A DNA stretch of 64,000 nucleotides from Cydia pomonella (taxonomy: Eukaryota > Arthropoda > Insecta > Lepidoptera > Tortricidae), in NCBI RefSeq assembly GCF_033807575.1, contig NC_084703.1, forward strand, positions 496,001 to 560,000, given 5' to 3'. The notes beneath the pieces are model-generated. The model did not search any database and was not told where the DNA came from. It was given only the letters and a program-made list of their open reading frames with translations. A program made the translations under genes and the position numbers. Positions 36,664 to 48,500 of the stretch are shown here, in pieces (the first letter of the stretch is position 1; the number at the start of each line of letters is the position of its first letter).

Positions 36664-37561
36664 AATCTCAAAATTATAAGACGCCTGTTTGTCTCCATGG
36701 AAAGAAAAATAAATTAGTCTCTACAACCGAAAGTCCGCAATATGGCGAAGGCCAAAAAAAATCATGTCGAGTTCATTCCGTTTTTAGTTGAGTTTTTAAA
36801 CAGTTCGGAATGAAGAATGCGCCATAATATTTCAAAACATTAATCTACCTTCACCAGTTGGTTATTGACAAGTTGATTTATATCACATATCTATAAGCAA
36901 ATATATTTATTTTTTAAATTTTAATATAATAGTTTCAATAAGTAGTTAAGTTTTTAATAGTAAGAAGATTATTCAGACTAACTTGAAGTAACTTAACAAG
37001 ATGGCGTTTATACGAATAAATATTTATAATACTCCTTTTTCCATATAATACTGGTAACTTATTTAGCATATCATTATTCCATCCTTCTGTATACAATGGG
37101 AATAATACTTATATAATTCATACGTACCTACTGAAGCAGACCTAAAAATAAATAAACAAATTTCGGTAAAAACCTTAGCATAAGTTGTCGTTTACGTCCT
37201 TTTTTAGAAGAATCTAAAAGAAATGAGTCAAGTTGCAACTTAAGTGCCAATCGTCTGAAGGTCTCTTTTTCCAGTAAAGGACACATATCTTATGAGTCCA
37301 TAGTTTATGCTGCCTCTCGCAGTCAAAGACAATGGAATGTTTTTTTTTCTTTTTTTTTTTGAAGCGGGCCTATGGTAATACCGGGCGTTTCAAGTTATAT
37401 GTTGGGTTGGATTTCTATAGTTATATCATCTGTATGTTTATATCTATTCATTGACCGAGCGAAGCGAAATTCGCCGTTTCAGTTTGGGAAAAAATACATT
37501 CGTATGTCCGTCCGGCTGTCTGTCCGGATGTTCTCCTCTTTAGGTCGATAATAAATCGACC
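36664..37561. other. No gene recognised; dispersed fragment near 37,450
   Basis: GTCCGTCCGGCTGTCTGTCC near 37,507 is a common repeat-type motif. The rest is AT-rich with T-runs. Confidence 0.4.
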
Positions 37562-37741
37562 TAGCCGCAAACTAAGGAAAACTTGTACTATTGGTACTAG
37601 GCGACTATATACATACGTACATATATAAATAAAAACATACTGATATACATATAAAACACCCATTACTACGGAACAAGTATTGTGTGAATTCATCACACAA
37701 ATAAATGCCCTCACCGGGATTCGAACCCGGGACCATCAGAT
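37562..37741 (-). mobile_element. SINE-B copy 2
   Basis: GACCTAGCCGCAAACTAAGG, AACACCCATTACTACGGAAC, AAATGCCCTCACCGGGATTC with box B inverse GGGATTCGAACCCGGGACC. Confidence 0.8.
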
Positions 37742-38197
37742 CAGTGTTGTCACATCTACCAAATTTTCGGTAGATCTACCTATTTTGCCTGCTTTCTACC
37801 TATCTACCTCCCTCGGCCTGAAATCTACCTATTTTTCAAAATGGTACAATTGTAAGCAATTCTCAATACATGTGACGGAACATTACTTAATTTCTACCGA
37901 ATTTCGATTCGATTTAATGAAAGCTTGCCAAAGAAACAGATTATACAAGCAGGTTTATTACCTACAAACAATGGAAATCCTAACTTTTGTTTCAATTTCT
38001 TTAATAAACACGTGTACTAACGTCACAATATTAAAAACTTATAAATAATTCAAAACATTTTATACACATTTTTAATCATAAAAATGTACTTCTATTAAGT
38101 GGTAGATCTACCTATTTTTCATTTTAAACTCTACCCATTTCTACCTATTCTTGCACCCTGTTCTACCATTTCGCCAAAATTGTATGTGACAACACTG
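37742..38197. mobile_element. hAT-like non-autonomous element (456 bp)
   Basis: CAGTGTTGTCACAT and ATGTGACAACACTG termini, flanked by CATCAGAT / CATTAGAT (7 of 8 match), as expected for hAT. The interior is rich in TCTACC motifs. No transposase. Confidence 0.8.
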
Positions 38198-38277
38198 CAT
38201 TAGATTCATAAGCAAGTTGATAAGAATTTTCATAGTTGAAAAAAAAAACTGAGTTGAAATATCTAACTAGTATCGAG

Positions 38278-38350
38278 TAAGCGGCTAAGGCTTAGTTGGT
38301 CAGAGTTGTTTTTAGTGATCCAAAGGGTCGCAGGTTCGAATCCCGGTCAA
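38278..38350 (+). other. tRNA-like sequence (pseudogene or SINE head)
   Basis: GGCTTAGTTGGTCAGAG resembles box A and GGTTCGAATCC box B, but acceptor pairing is not evident. No T-run terminator directly after. Confidence 0.5.
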
Positions 38351-38398
38351 TGTTACCATTATTATTTCAATAAAATTGTAATATATATATATATATTC

Positions 38399-38660
38399 GA
38401 CGACCGGTTTGGCCTAGTGGGTAGTGACCCTGCCTACGAAGCTGATGGTCCCGGGTTCAAATCCTGGTAAGGGCATTTGTTCGTGTGATGAGCATGGATA
38501 TTTGTTCCTGAGTCATGGGTGTTTTCTATGTATTTAAGTATTTATAAATATTTATATATTATATATATCGTTGTCTAAGTACCCTCAACACAAGCCTTAT
38601 TGAGCTTACTGTGGGACTTAGTCAATTTGTGTAATAATGTCCTATTAAAAAAAAAAAAAA
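38399..38660 (+). mobile_element. SINE-A copy 10 with poly(A) tail
   Basis: GACGACCGGTTTGGCCTAGT head, complete body, ends GTCCTATT followed by 16 A. Close to the consensus. Confidence 0.94.
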
Positions 38661-38737
38661 AATCGCTACTGGAAAAATGTTACAAAGTAGTTTATGTAAC
38701 TACATACATACACTGTTTTATCAACACTTTACACAGA

Positions 38738-38873
38738 TGTGACGTGCCACGGGTAGAAGAACCTTATGGCGGTTGGCGCTTACGCTGTTATTTACGACGC
38801 TCCAATACTAATGCCATGCTATGCAACGTAAGCGCCAACCGCCATAAGGTACCTTTTACCGTGGAACGTCACA
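38738..38873. mobile_element. Palindromic MITE (GTGACGTGCCACGGG ends)
   Basis: CCTTATGGCGGTTGGCGCTT left, AAGCGCCAACCGCCATAAGG right, and outer TGTGACGTGCC / GGAACGTCACA. Confidence 0.88.
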
Positions 38874-38991
38874 TATTATTAGCTCTCTATAATGTGTTTA
38901 GGAACTCAACAAAACTTCAGGTCGACGGATACTAGAAATGAGCTCAAATTAAAATCCTTTGTTTTTCAAACTCATGAATATGAATATTATA

Positions 38992-39210
38992 GAAGGTAGA
39001 GGCAAGGAACAGAATCTCCTTAGGCAGAACTGTTGCAAAAGTGTGCAGCTGTCAGCTATAAATAATAGTTCCAAATCTTTCCAGAGTAGCGTGTATGATT
39101 AGATTTTTTTCTCAAGTAGCAAGTAGTAGGTCTTGTAGCGCCACCTATTTATGCTTTTTTGTCGGACACTTTTTGGTATATGGAGATTCTGTTCCTTGCC
39201 TCTACCTTCC
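38992..39210. mobile_element. MITE 200-280 bp upstream of ap exon 1
   Basis: GGTAGAGGCAAGGAACAGAA-TCTCC and its inverse GGAGATTCTGTTCCTTGCCT-CTACC form 25-bp perfect arms. Confidence 0.88.
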
Positions 39211-39407
39211 AGATTGAATCATTATTTTCAAAGTTACAAAATTGATTGTAACAAAACAGTTAATTATTATGCTGGCCGTAATTTGCAGCTTTTGGACACA
39301 TCGACATCATAGAAGGTTTAAGATATGAGTGTAGACAAAAGTTTTTTTGAAACAATTTAAGTAAAATATTTATAAGGACCTTTCGTTCATCCAGGACCCA
39401 AGACAAT

Positions 39408-39455
39408 ATGGCCGACTCGACCGCATCTCCGCCAGGCCTGAACCTTGTTATTTGA
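39408..39455 (+). other. In-frame upstream mini-ORF (15 codons) before ap exon 1
   Basis: ATG at 39408 with a favourable context (ACAATATGG) runs 15 codons to a TGA at 39453, in the same frame as the main ATG 87 bp downstream. If transcribed in the leader it would act as a uORF. Alternatively it is the relic of a longer N-terminus, or chance. No expression evidence is available. Confidence 0.35.
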
Positions 39456-39494
39456 GACATAGAGTCCAAACTCCAACAGCCCAAGCAAGAAGCG

Positions 39495-39574
39495 ATGCTG
39501 AAGGACAGAGACTCGGTGGGGTCGCCGGGGGTGCCCGACGAATGCGCGGGGTGCGGGGGGCGGATACAGGACAG
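39495..39574 (+). CDS. ap: ap coding exon 1: N-terminus and first LIM1 cysteine pair
   Basis: Encodes residues 1-26 plus two bases of R27. It carries C17 and C20 of LIM1 and the IQDR motif, and ends ACAG|GTGAGG (phase 2). The frame is open upstream only to a TGA at 39453-39455, so either translation starts at the ATG at 39495 or the exon begins at an unresolved acceptor (a candidate AG is at 39478-39479) and is fed by an exon elsewhere. The ATG context is not strong. Confidence 0.8.
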
Positions 39575-42500
39575 GTGAGGAAGGGCTTAAGCGACATGCG
39601 AATGTATGGCGCTTATGTCTACAACTAAGTGTTCAACATGCGTTCTGTTAGATAACCCAGGGTAAAATGGAGTGTAGGCGACGAGCTTTTGTATGGCGGT
39701 TATATGTAAATGTTCTATATGGGTTTTGTCAGATATTGGTCTGGCTAAATTGGAAGGGTGTAAGCGTCATACACGCCTTACGTAGACCTAAATCACAAAA
39801 CAGATAGGTACAGAAGTCAATCACATATATGTACTTCACTTTTCATACCTACGCTCGGCGGTCGCTCTAGGGTTGTCAACTATGGCTTATGCACTGAAAA
39901 CTATCTTGTTAGTGGCCCTCGTATCTAGTTGTTTAATTATTTTTGAGAATGAAACGGAAAAAATGGAAATATAAACTAATAATAACTAAAATATTAATTT
40001 TTAACAAGCAGGAACGTCTGCGAACGATGCTATTAAGCTTAGAAATAATTGAAAAGGGGGCGTCCATAAATTACGTGAGATGATTAAAGGGGGGAGGGGG
40101 TCGAGTCAAATCTCATCTAATCTCACGTTGGGGAGAGGGGGGGTCTCGACAAATATCACGCAATTTATTCTCTGATTGAAACAAAAAAAAATTATACTAT
40201 TTTGGTCCATTTAATCCAAATTGTATGTACATGCTTAAACTAGTCGTAAATAAAAGCACGAACCAAATTGTTTTTTCTTTTTACAATAAACAATCAAACG
40301 CGTTTACGTAATAAACCCACATTCTGAAAAATCTCACGTGAGATTGGGGGACGGGGGAGAGTCAGAAAATTGAAAAAAAACACCTCACGTAATTTATGGA
40401 CGCCCCCAAAGTGGAAAAATTACTGACTTGGGTGAGACTTGAATCTACCTTTTTATTATACTATCTTTCTCTCTACCTTTTTATAATACTGCCCCTCGAC
40501 TGGCCAACCTGTCCTGTCCACAGGTACTACCTGGTGGCGGTAGACCGTCAATGGCACGGCTCCTGCCTCCGCTGCTGCGAGTGCCGGCTGCCGCTCGACT
40601 CGGAGTTAACTTGCTTTTCCCGGGACGGCAACATCTATTGCAAGGAGGACTATTATAGGTAAACTGATACAACTATAAGTCTAAGGCTGTCTTCATACTC
40701 AGGCGGAGAAGAGAGGAATCAACCAATTGCATTCATTATAATCTAGCCAAGCGACACGATCTATTTTAGGTGATCCCGAACGACTCCTGTCATCTCCGCC
40801 GCGTCGAAAAGGCATCCTTTGCTGGGTTCGGCGAAAAATTTATGTCATGATTCATGATTCATTGCATATGTGTCATTTACGAGGACGGGAGCATTAAACC
40901 GCAATGTCATGTTATTAAAGGTTATTTTTGATAAATCGGCGTCATCGTGGATGACACGAACTACATGTTCAGAACAAAATACACAAAACAACAACACAAC
41001 ACAATACAAAACGGTACATATTAAATGAAATACTGAGTGAATGTGATTTGAATAAGTCTGGCAAACCAGTTTGTCAATACTGTTAAGTATAATAGTCAGT
41101 GATCGGAACTATGGGAGTAAAACTTTAACAAAACTTGTTAAGCGGACATAAAATAGTGCATACATCCCTAAAAATATTCATGTCCATAGGGATAGGAATA
41201 GTATAGTACTTACAGCCATAAAAATATTTACATTCGTAGATATTCGAATATTTTTAAGGCTATAAGCACTCTTTTTACGTCCGCTTGATAAGTTTTGTTA
41301 AAGTTTTACTCCCATAGTTCCGATCACTGATAATAGTAAAAGGCGCGAAATTGTAAATCAGTAGCTATGGAAGATCGACCCTAAGTACCAGTTTTTCAAA
41401 TTACGGCTTTTTATATATACAGAGAAAATTGGTTTTCCAGACTATTTAATACATAAAAAAAAATAGCTACTCGAAGAATGTATTTGATTTTTTTACATTT
41501 GCAATGCGAAATTTAAGCTTAAAAGCGAAAAAATGCGAATTGCGAAAAAAGCAGTGCGATTTAATTTGTTAATGCTTACTGAAATATAATATTACCAATG
41601 TTTTAATTTGGATTTCCATAGGTAAAATACTCCAGGGTGCCTAGCCAAGTTGCCAATTGTTCCCTCCGTAGTGAACGCAACGGTAATCTGTCTATATGAC
41701 TTACATATTAGTGCCACATTAGCGTACAGCGAGAACGATTGGCATCTTGGCTAAGCACTGCACGACTCGGCAAGGGAACCTTCGGCATATTTCCGAGACA
41801 TCTTCAGGTGTGGTAGGGGATGCGGAGATGCGGGTGCGTTCTCAGCATGTTTGGCAAGTCTAAACACCTTGGTATGCCTGAGAATGCCTCGGCATTTCCA
41901 AGCACGCTTCGGCATCACTGAAGACGCCTCGGCATGTCTGTGGACGTCTCGGCAATATGCCGAAGGATCCCTTGCCGTGCCGTGCCCATAGTGAGCGCCT
42001 TAGGTAGCTTACCTAGACTAATTATTGCAGTGTTGCTCTACAATTACTTTGTGCATGTCCCCTATATACAGAGGTTGAAATCGTTATATTTGGCTATACG
42101 CTAAAGGGTGGATATGGAGGTCATACTAAACAAATTTTACTATTGGGCAAACCCGAGACAAAACCTATCATACATTTTGGTGAATCACATGTCACTGAAA
42201 CAGCTGGTTTTTTTTCTTGATTTCGGGATTGATCCCATAGTAAATAAGCCACATATTCGCCTCTCAGTATATGCTCACACATAACAGTTTTTGTACCTAT
42301 GATTCGCCTGTCGGAAAGCTAACACCTGTTTGCGTGTTGTTTAATGATTGTACCATCGTCCACACTGTTGATCTTAAATCTTATTGGAAGGCTATAAGGT
42401 TTACCGATGTTGAGTTACGGGCGTTTCTGTACCCGCGACCCTACCTGTCAGAACATGACATTTTGACACGCGCCCCGTAAGATAATATTGCAATTATACC

Positions 42501-45500
42501 ATATGCTATGCTTCAAATATTTACTTCAAAAACTTCTGTATTTTGTACGCTTCGTTCAGAGTTAAATTAGTATGTATAGATAAACCTAATTAAATGTAAC
42601 TTTTTCCACATTTAATCCAAATGCCGTTGCATTGTGCCATATACGAGTAAATTTCAGTAAATAACAACTTTTCCTTAAACCACTATATCATGGTAACGCC
42701 AAAATTTCAACTAACTTCGCTAATTATAAGTTCAGTTCGTTTCTCACACTTTGATACGTATATTTGCAGTTGAACGCTCATAGAAACTTAAACTTTCCGT
42801 AGTATAGTCTGTCCTGTGATAAGAATTAACCTAATTAGCTCAGTATTTTCTCTATATGCATCCATGTATCCAATAGGTTAGCATTAACAGGGATACTTTG
42901 ACTTTGTCTCTACGGTTGAAACCATTTCTTATATGTAAATTCTCCCCACCGTCCTTTTCTCTCAAATTTACGCCGCTAGGTCAGCATTTTTCGATTGTTC
43001 CAGAATGTTCTGCGTGAAGCGATGCGCGCGCTGCGGCGCCGGCATCACGGCCAACGAGCTGGTCATGCGGGCAAGGGACGCAGTTTACCACCTGACGTGT
43101 TTCTCTTGTGCGGCCTGCGGGAGTCTGCTGTCTAAAGGGGACGTGTTCGGGATGAGAGACAACCTGGTCTACTGCCGGCCGCATTACGAGCAGGAATATG
43201 ATGATGACAGCGTCTATAGGTAAGTGAAGCGTCGCGGCGCTGGCATCTCTGCTAACAAGCTGGTCATTATTATTATCTGATGGTTTTATTGGAAAAATAA
43301 AATAAAAACCAGGGTTACAAAGGTAACATTAAAATTATAGTCATAGTTTAAGATCTGAGTTTTATAGCCATTCCCTGGCATCCGCAGTTACCGCGTGCAG
43401 TTCTTTCATGCCTCCGGAAAAGCATCTCATGGGGCATTCCTTCACGATGTGCGTGGTTGTCTGGTCTGGCGCGCCACAGTCGCAGTTTGGTGAGGGCTTA
43501 TAGCCCCATTTATGGAGATTATGGTTGCAGCAGCTGACATCGGTCCTGATTCTATTTAGTGTAACCCATTTCATGTCTCATCAAGCCCGGGTGGTTTTTT
43601 GTTGGGTGCATAACGGCGATGGAAAGCTGGTTATGAGAGCCCGAGTTTACAACCTGACGTACTTTTCTTGTGCGGCCTGTGAAAGTTTGCGACGTCTTTG
43701 GGATGAGAGACAATTTGGTGTACTGCCGGCCGTATTAGGAGCAGGATTTCGATGATAATAGTGTTTATATGCGTGCGCTCTTTATTATTAGACATTCACG
43801 ATGTATCCAGGGTTTTAGGTTTATCCAACATTATCCAAGAAAACCTACTAAACCTACCCTAAAGAAGAATCTAAACATTACAACAACCAGTCCTCTTTCT
43901 ACAACCGACTTGCTCCTTGTGTGCAGCCTGTGGGGGTTTGCTGTCTAAGGAAGATGTGTTCGAGATGATGAATAATTTGATAACTGCCAGCCGCATTATG
44001 AGCAGGATTATTATCACGATACCGTTTATAGGTAATTGAAAATGTATCCAGGATCTATCCAAAGTTATCAGTATTTTCCAAGGAAAGATATATGTAACGA
44101 ACGGGATCAGTTGAGTTCTCATTTAACGGCTCCTATTTTGCTGTGGCATTATGAACAGGATTACGAATTACGATGATGATATTATGTACAGGCATGTACA
44201 GGTATCCAAGATTTATACAAGTTTGTCCAAGATTTACACCTTCCCTAAGGATCTCAACAACAACCAGTCCCCTTTCCTTCCACGTTTACGTGTTTTGCCC
44301 ATGAAGGACAACCTAGTTTACTGCTTAATCAAAGATTATTCAAGAGTATCTACAAGAAGCATTTGCAGTCGTTGTAATGACATGAATGATCGGGTATAAC
44401 GTCGTTTGCATATATATCAAATGAAATACTTCCACAGATGGAAAGCTCTTCGCCGAAGATCTCACTACGATCGATAGTTCCCTGACTTCAATCAGCGGCT
44501 TCCATTTCGAGGGCTTCCATTTTACCGTTATTATATCATCATCTTCCTCGCGTTGTCCCGGTATTTTGCCACGGCTCATGGGAGCCTGGAGTCCACTTGA
44601 CAACTAATCCCCAAAATTGTTCTAGGCACTCGTTTATTTTTGCTAATTATGTATTGTTATTATATGTTTAAATAAAATGAAATAAAATTTACGATGTCCT
44701 TATAGCGCGAGTTTTAAATGTCCCCAGGTGCCAAGAAATGGACAGTGAAGGCTCGCCCTCCCAGTTCTACGGCGGCCCGAGCCAAAAGGGGAGACCTAGG
44801 AAGAGAAAGCTCGCCCAGTCGCCTGACGACATGCAAGTTCAGACCATGAGGATGGCCAGTACGGCGCTAGGTTAGTACCAAAGAGGGAAAGGGAAAAGGA
44901 GAGATCTAGGAGTTCAGCCAGTATGGAGTTAGATTAGTAAAAGGGTGAGGGGGAGTGGAGACTGGGGTTAGAAAGGGAGACCTGCGCGCCTAGCCAAGAT
45001 GAACAAACAAAACACACGAGACACAACAACAACGACGAACAAAACATACGAACCACGAACGTGTACGAGAAACAAAATGTAACTCTATTTGTCTCTATCG
45101 CTATGGAAGAGTGATAGAGAGGCAATAGCGTTTCGTTTCGCTTCCTGATAACTGTTGTCATCTTGTCTAGACCCTCAGTGTAGAATAAAGGGGCCCACTG
45201 ATTACAAATTCGCCGGACGATATCGGCCTGTCAGTTATTCGCAAAAGCTGACAATCGCGAATAACTGACAGGCCGATATCGTCCGGCGAACTGGTAATCA
45301 GTGGGCCCCTTTAGAGCTAACTTCCCTTAGAACTTTCGAATGCTATACGATATACCTATACAAAAATGTCATTCGCAGATAAATCTATCAGACATTTCCA
45401 AATACTGCGCATTTCTTTAGCATAAGTTTAGAATCCGAGTGAACCGGCCGCCGTGCAGCCCAACCCACAACTTTAATATCGAGACCCTAGCTCATAATCA

Positions 45501-48500
45501 TTCTAATCTTATAGTTTTCGGGTGCCCTTGCGGATACACTTCGATCCATAGGGATCTTTTGTGTAGTTGCCCCGTTAGAAAATATCCGTCAGATACTCAA
45601 GAGCTTTTTTGACCGTCTCCATGTGCCGTATGATGGAGCTCATGGGTAGCATTTTGAATTCCTTTGGTTCCAGATAGCCTGCTCCAAAGTTCTTCATTAT
45701 TTATCTGGTGAGGGCGTGACATTCACACGTTACGTGTATTACTGTCTTTTCCTCTTCGCCACAAATTCGACAGTGTTGTTGTCGGAGTGTCCCATCCTGG
45801 CCAAAACTCCTTTGACCCCGTAATGGTCCGTAAACACCCCTGTTACAATTTAGAGTTGTCTTTTGGTAAGTTTCCATAGCTAGCATAGCATAAAGGTGCG
45901 ACCAGACCGCAGCTTAAAAAACGGTCACGATACGGAATCGCAGTTACGCGTCGTATGCGTACCGTTTTTGACGCATGCTCCCCACACCGCTGCTTAAAAT
46001 ACGCTGACGTACCGTAAATTGATCTGCGTAAAAATCGCAAAAAATATTACACGGAGATCTTATGGCAGACACCACACCGGTGACGTAAAAGACGCAAAGA
46101 TTTGCGAACAAAAAAGATTCGCGTAAAGCACGTCACTGCGATTCCGTACCGTCACCGTTTTTTAAGCAGCGGTGTGGGGAGCATGCGTCAAAAACGGTAC
46201 GCATACGACGCGTCACTGCGATTCCGTATCGTGACCGTTTTTTAAGCTGTGGTCTGGTCGCACCTTAATTTGTTGTAATTAGTACTGTAGTGCACAGACA
46301 TAAAGTAATCTAGTAGAACTAGTATCGATGTAGGCCCACTTTCTCATATAACAATATCGGAATTATCAATATCTTTATTCAATTCAATTAGTATGATTTC
46401 TTATCAGAAGTAGGTACCTATTGAATTCGGAATGGATATGTGATTTGTTATGTTAGGTATTTATATTTGTGACATTGACTATATCTTCGGAATGCATCTT
46501 TTTTGCATTTTCCAGTTCTCTATCCTTTCGTTTTAGCATATTTATAAATTAGTTGCGTGTCTGTTTAGGACTTCTTGTAATGCTCTTATCATCTTTTACA
46601 CACTTCTACTAGGTACCTACATTGAACTATTATTACTACGTATAAAACTGGCACAGACAACTAGTATTTTACGCCATGAGTTGTTTTGACAGCAAAGCAT
46701 AGAAGCGGAGCGTGAGTCGGACCTGACCGCATAAGCGCCATGAATTTGCGGCGCTTACTACGTTTTGGCCGCGTGGTACAGTTTGCGAATGCAACAGTTT
46801 CATTGTTTGCTATGGCTACTCTACATTAATGGGTAATTGGGTACCTAAATTATGCACAAGAACATGACATGAACTTGGACGTTTTTGTATGAAATCTGTT
46901 TTCCGCTCCTAATTCTAATAATACAAAATACCACAGCCAAATAACTAGACCCTACTCATAGTTTTGTGTTTCTGCCGGTGAGTAAGGTTGCCAGAGCTCA
47001 ATGAGGGGAGGGAGGGTTGATAGGGTCGGCAACGCGAATGTAACTCCTCTGGAGTTGCAGGTGTACATAGGCTACGGAGACTGCTTACCATCAGGCGGGA
47101 CGTATGCTTGTTTGTAGTATTAAAAAAAATAAAAGTCAAAAAAGTCTAACGTAGGGACATATAGCTGTGGTTATAATGTATATACTTATCCAGAGAGTAA
47201 AATGAGGACTACATTTGTATGAAAAGGTGATTTCGCGCTCCACTTTTACTCCGGTTCATGCAAATTTTCCAACATCACGGTTTTTACGTTTCTCCAGCCT
47301 AGTTCCTTCAGATTATTAAGCAAATCCTATCTTATATCTTCAACTCTATTATTCAAAATGAAAAAACTCTATGATGAAAAAATAAAAATAAAACCAACGC
47401 CGCCAACGAAACAACTAGAACATCGTCTAGATGTCGCTTAAAATTTAGCAGAAACCTCAAAAAGGAAAATCGCGCCCCACGTCCCAGATGTCAATTCATC
47501 CCATCTGAACCTACTAATGAATAGACGACACACTCCCAAACATACAACCATCCTCTTCCAACGCTCAGCTGATCCGTTTGGGCGAGGAGTACGGGTATAG
47601 TTTACGTTGGTTCTAGGCTGTTTCGGGGTTATTTTTCATAGCTCGTCATTGAGAGCGACCTGATTAAGCCTTGGGAAAGTTATTTACCGTTATGGCGTTT
47701 GATTGTGGAATTTTTTGTCGAAATATAATTGGTTGTGAAAATATGTTTTTTTGGATTTTCGACAAGTGATTTACTGAAATAGTTGAAGTTGTGATATCTA
47801 TTTTTCTTTATTTTTCATAGCGAATTCTTCGTAAGAGTCCCCAGGAACCGCTCTCTAAAACAACTAGCTAGATTGCTCTGAAACTTTGTACTCACAATAG
47901 GAGAAGGTATATCTATGGCTGTAATTAATTTATGTAGCTTCAGATACTACCTATAGTAAAAAAATACAGCTAATTTAAGTTTTTTGTTTTTGCTCTTATT
48001 CGTTAGTTTTATAAGCTGGAGCTATATAAACTAATTATAAGACTAGATATACCTCATGTCATGTGTAAAGTTTCATTACAATCCAACACATAGTTTTAAA
48101 ATGGGTGTTTTCTATGTATTTAGGTATTTATAAATATTTTTATATTATATATATATCGTTGTCTAAGTACCCTCAACACAAGCCTTATTGAGCTTACTGT
48201 GGGACTTAGCCAATTTGTGTAATAATGTCCTATTAAAAAAAAAAAACAGAGAACGACACTTTGTATGGGAAGTTTGTTCGACCGAGCTTCCCGGGGACCC
48301 TTAAGAACACGTTCGGCACACATATCTAAGAGTCTCACGAACCGCCGCCACCATACAATCGATGATACACTCTTATTTTGAAACGACATTCCGAAATTTA
48401 ATAAAGTCATACCAAGATAAGTTGTCAGCGATTTTGACAGACCAGACTGTTCAAGTGTTATTTTAAACGTCAAACTTCTGTTAAATTATGACGTTTGACT

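Noticed and set aside
38278..38350. Possible true tRNA gene
   Set aside because: The A and B box-like motifs lack convincing acceptor-stem pairing and an adjacent T-run.
38600..38935. 111-codon frame
   Set aside because: Covers a SINE tail, a poly(A) run and a palindromic MITE.
41770..41965. CRISPR-like or coding repeat
   Set aside because: Degenerate GC-rich minisatellite without frame conservation.
42271..42480. 69-codon frame in ap intron 2, considered as an alternative exon
   Set aside because: No LIM ligands or recognised motif, and no suitable acceptor and donor pair in phase 2.
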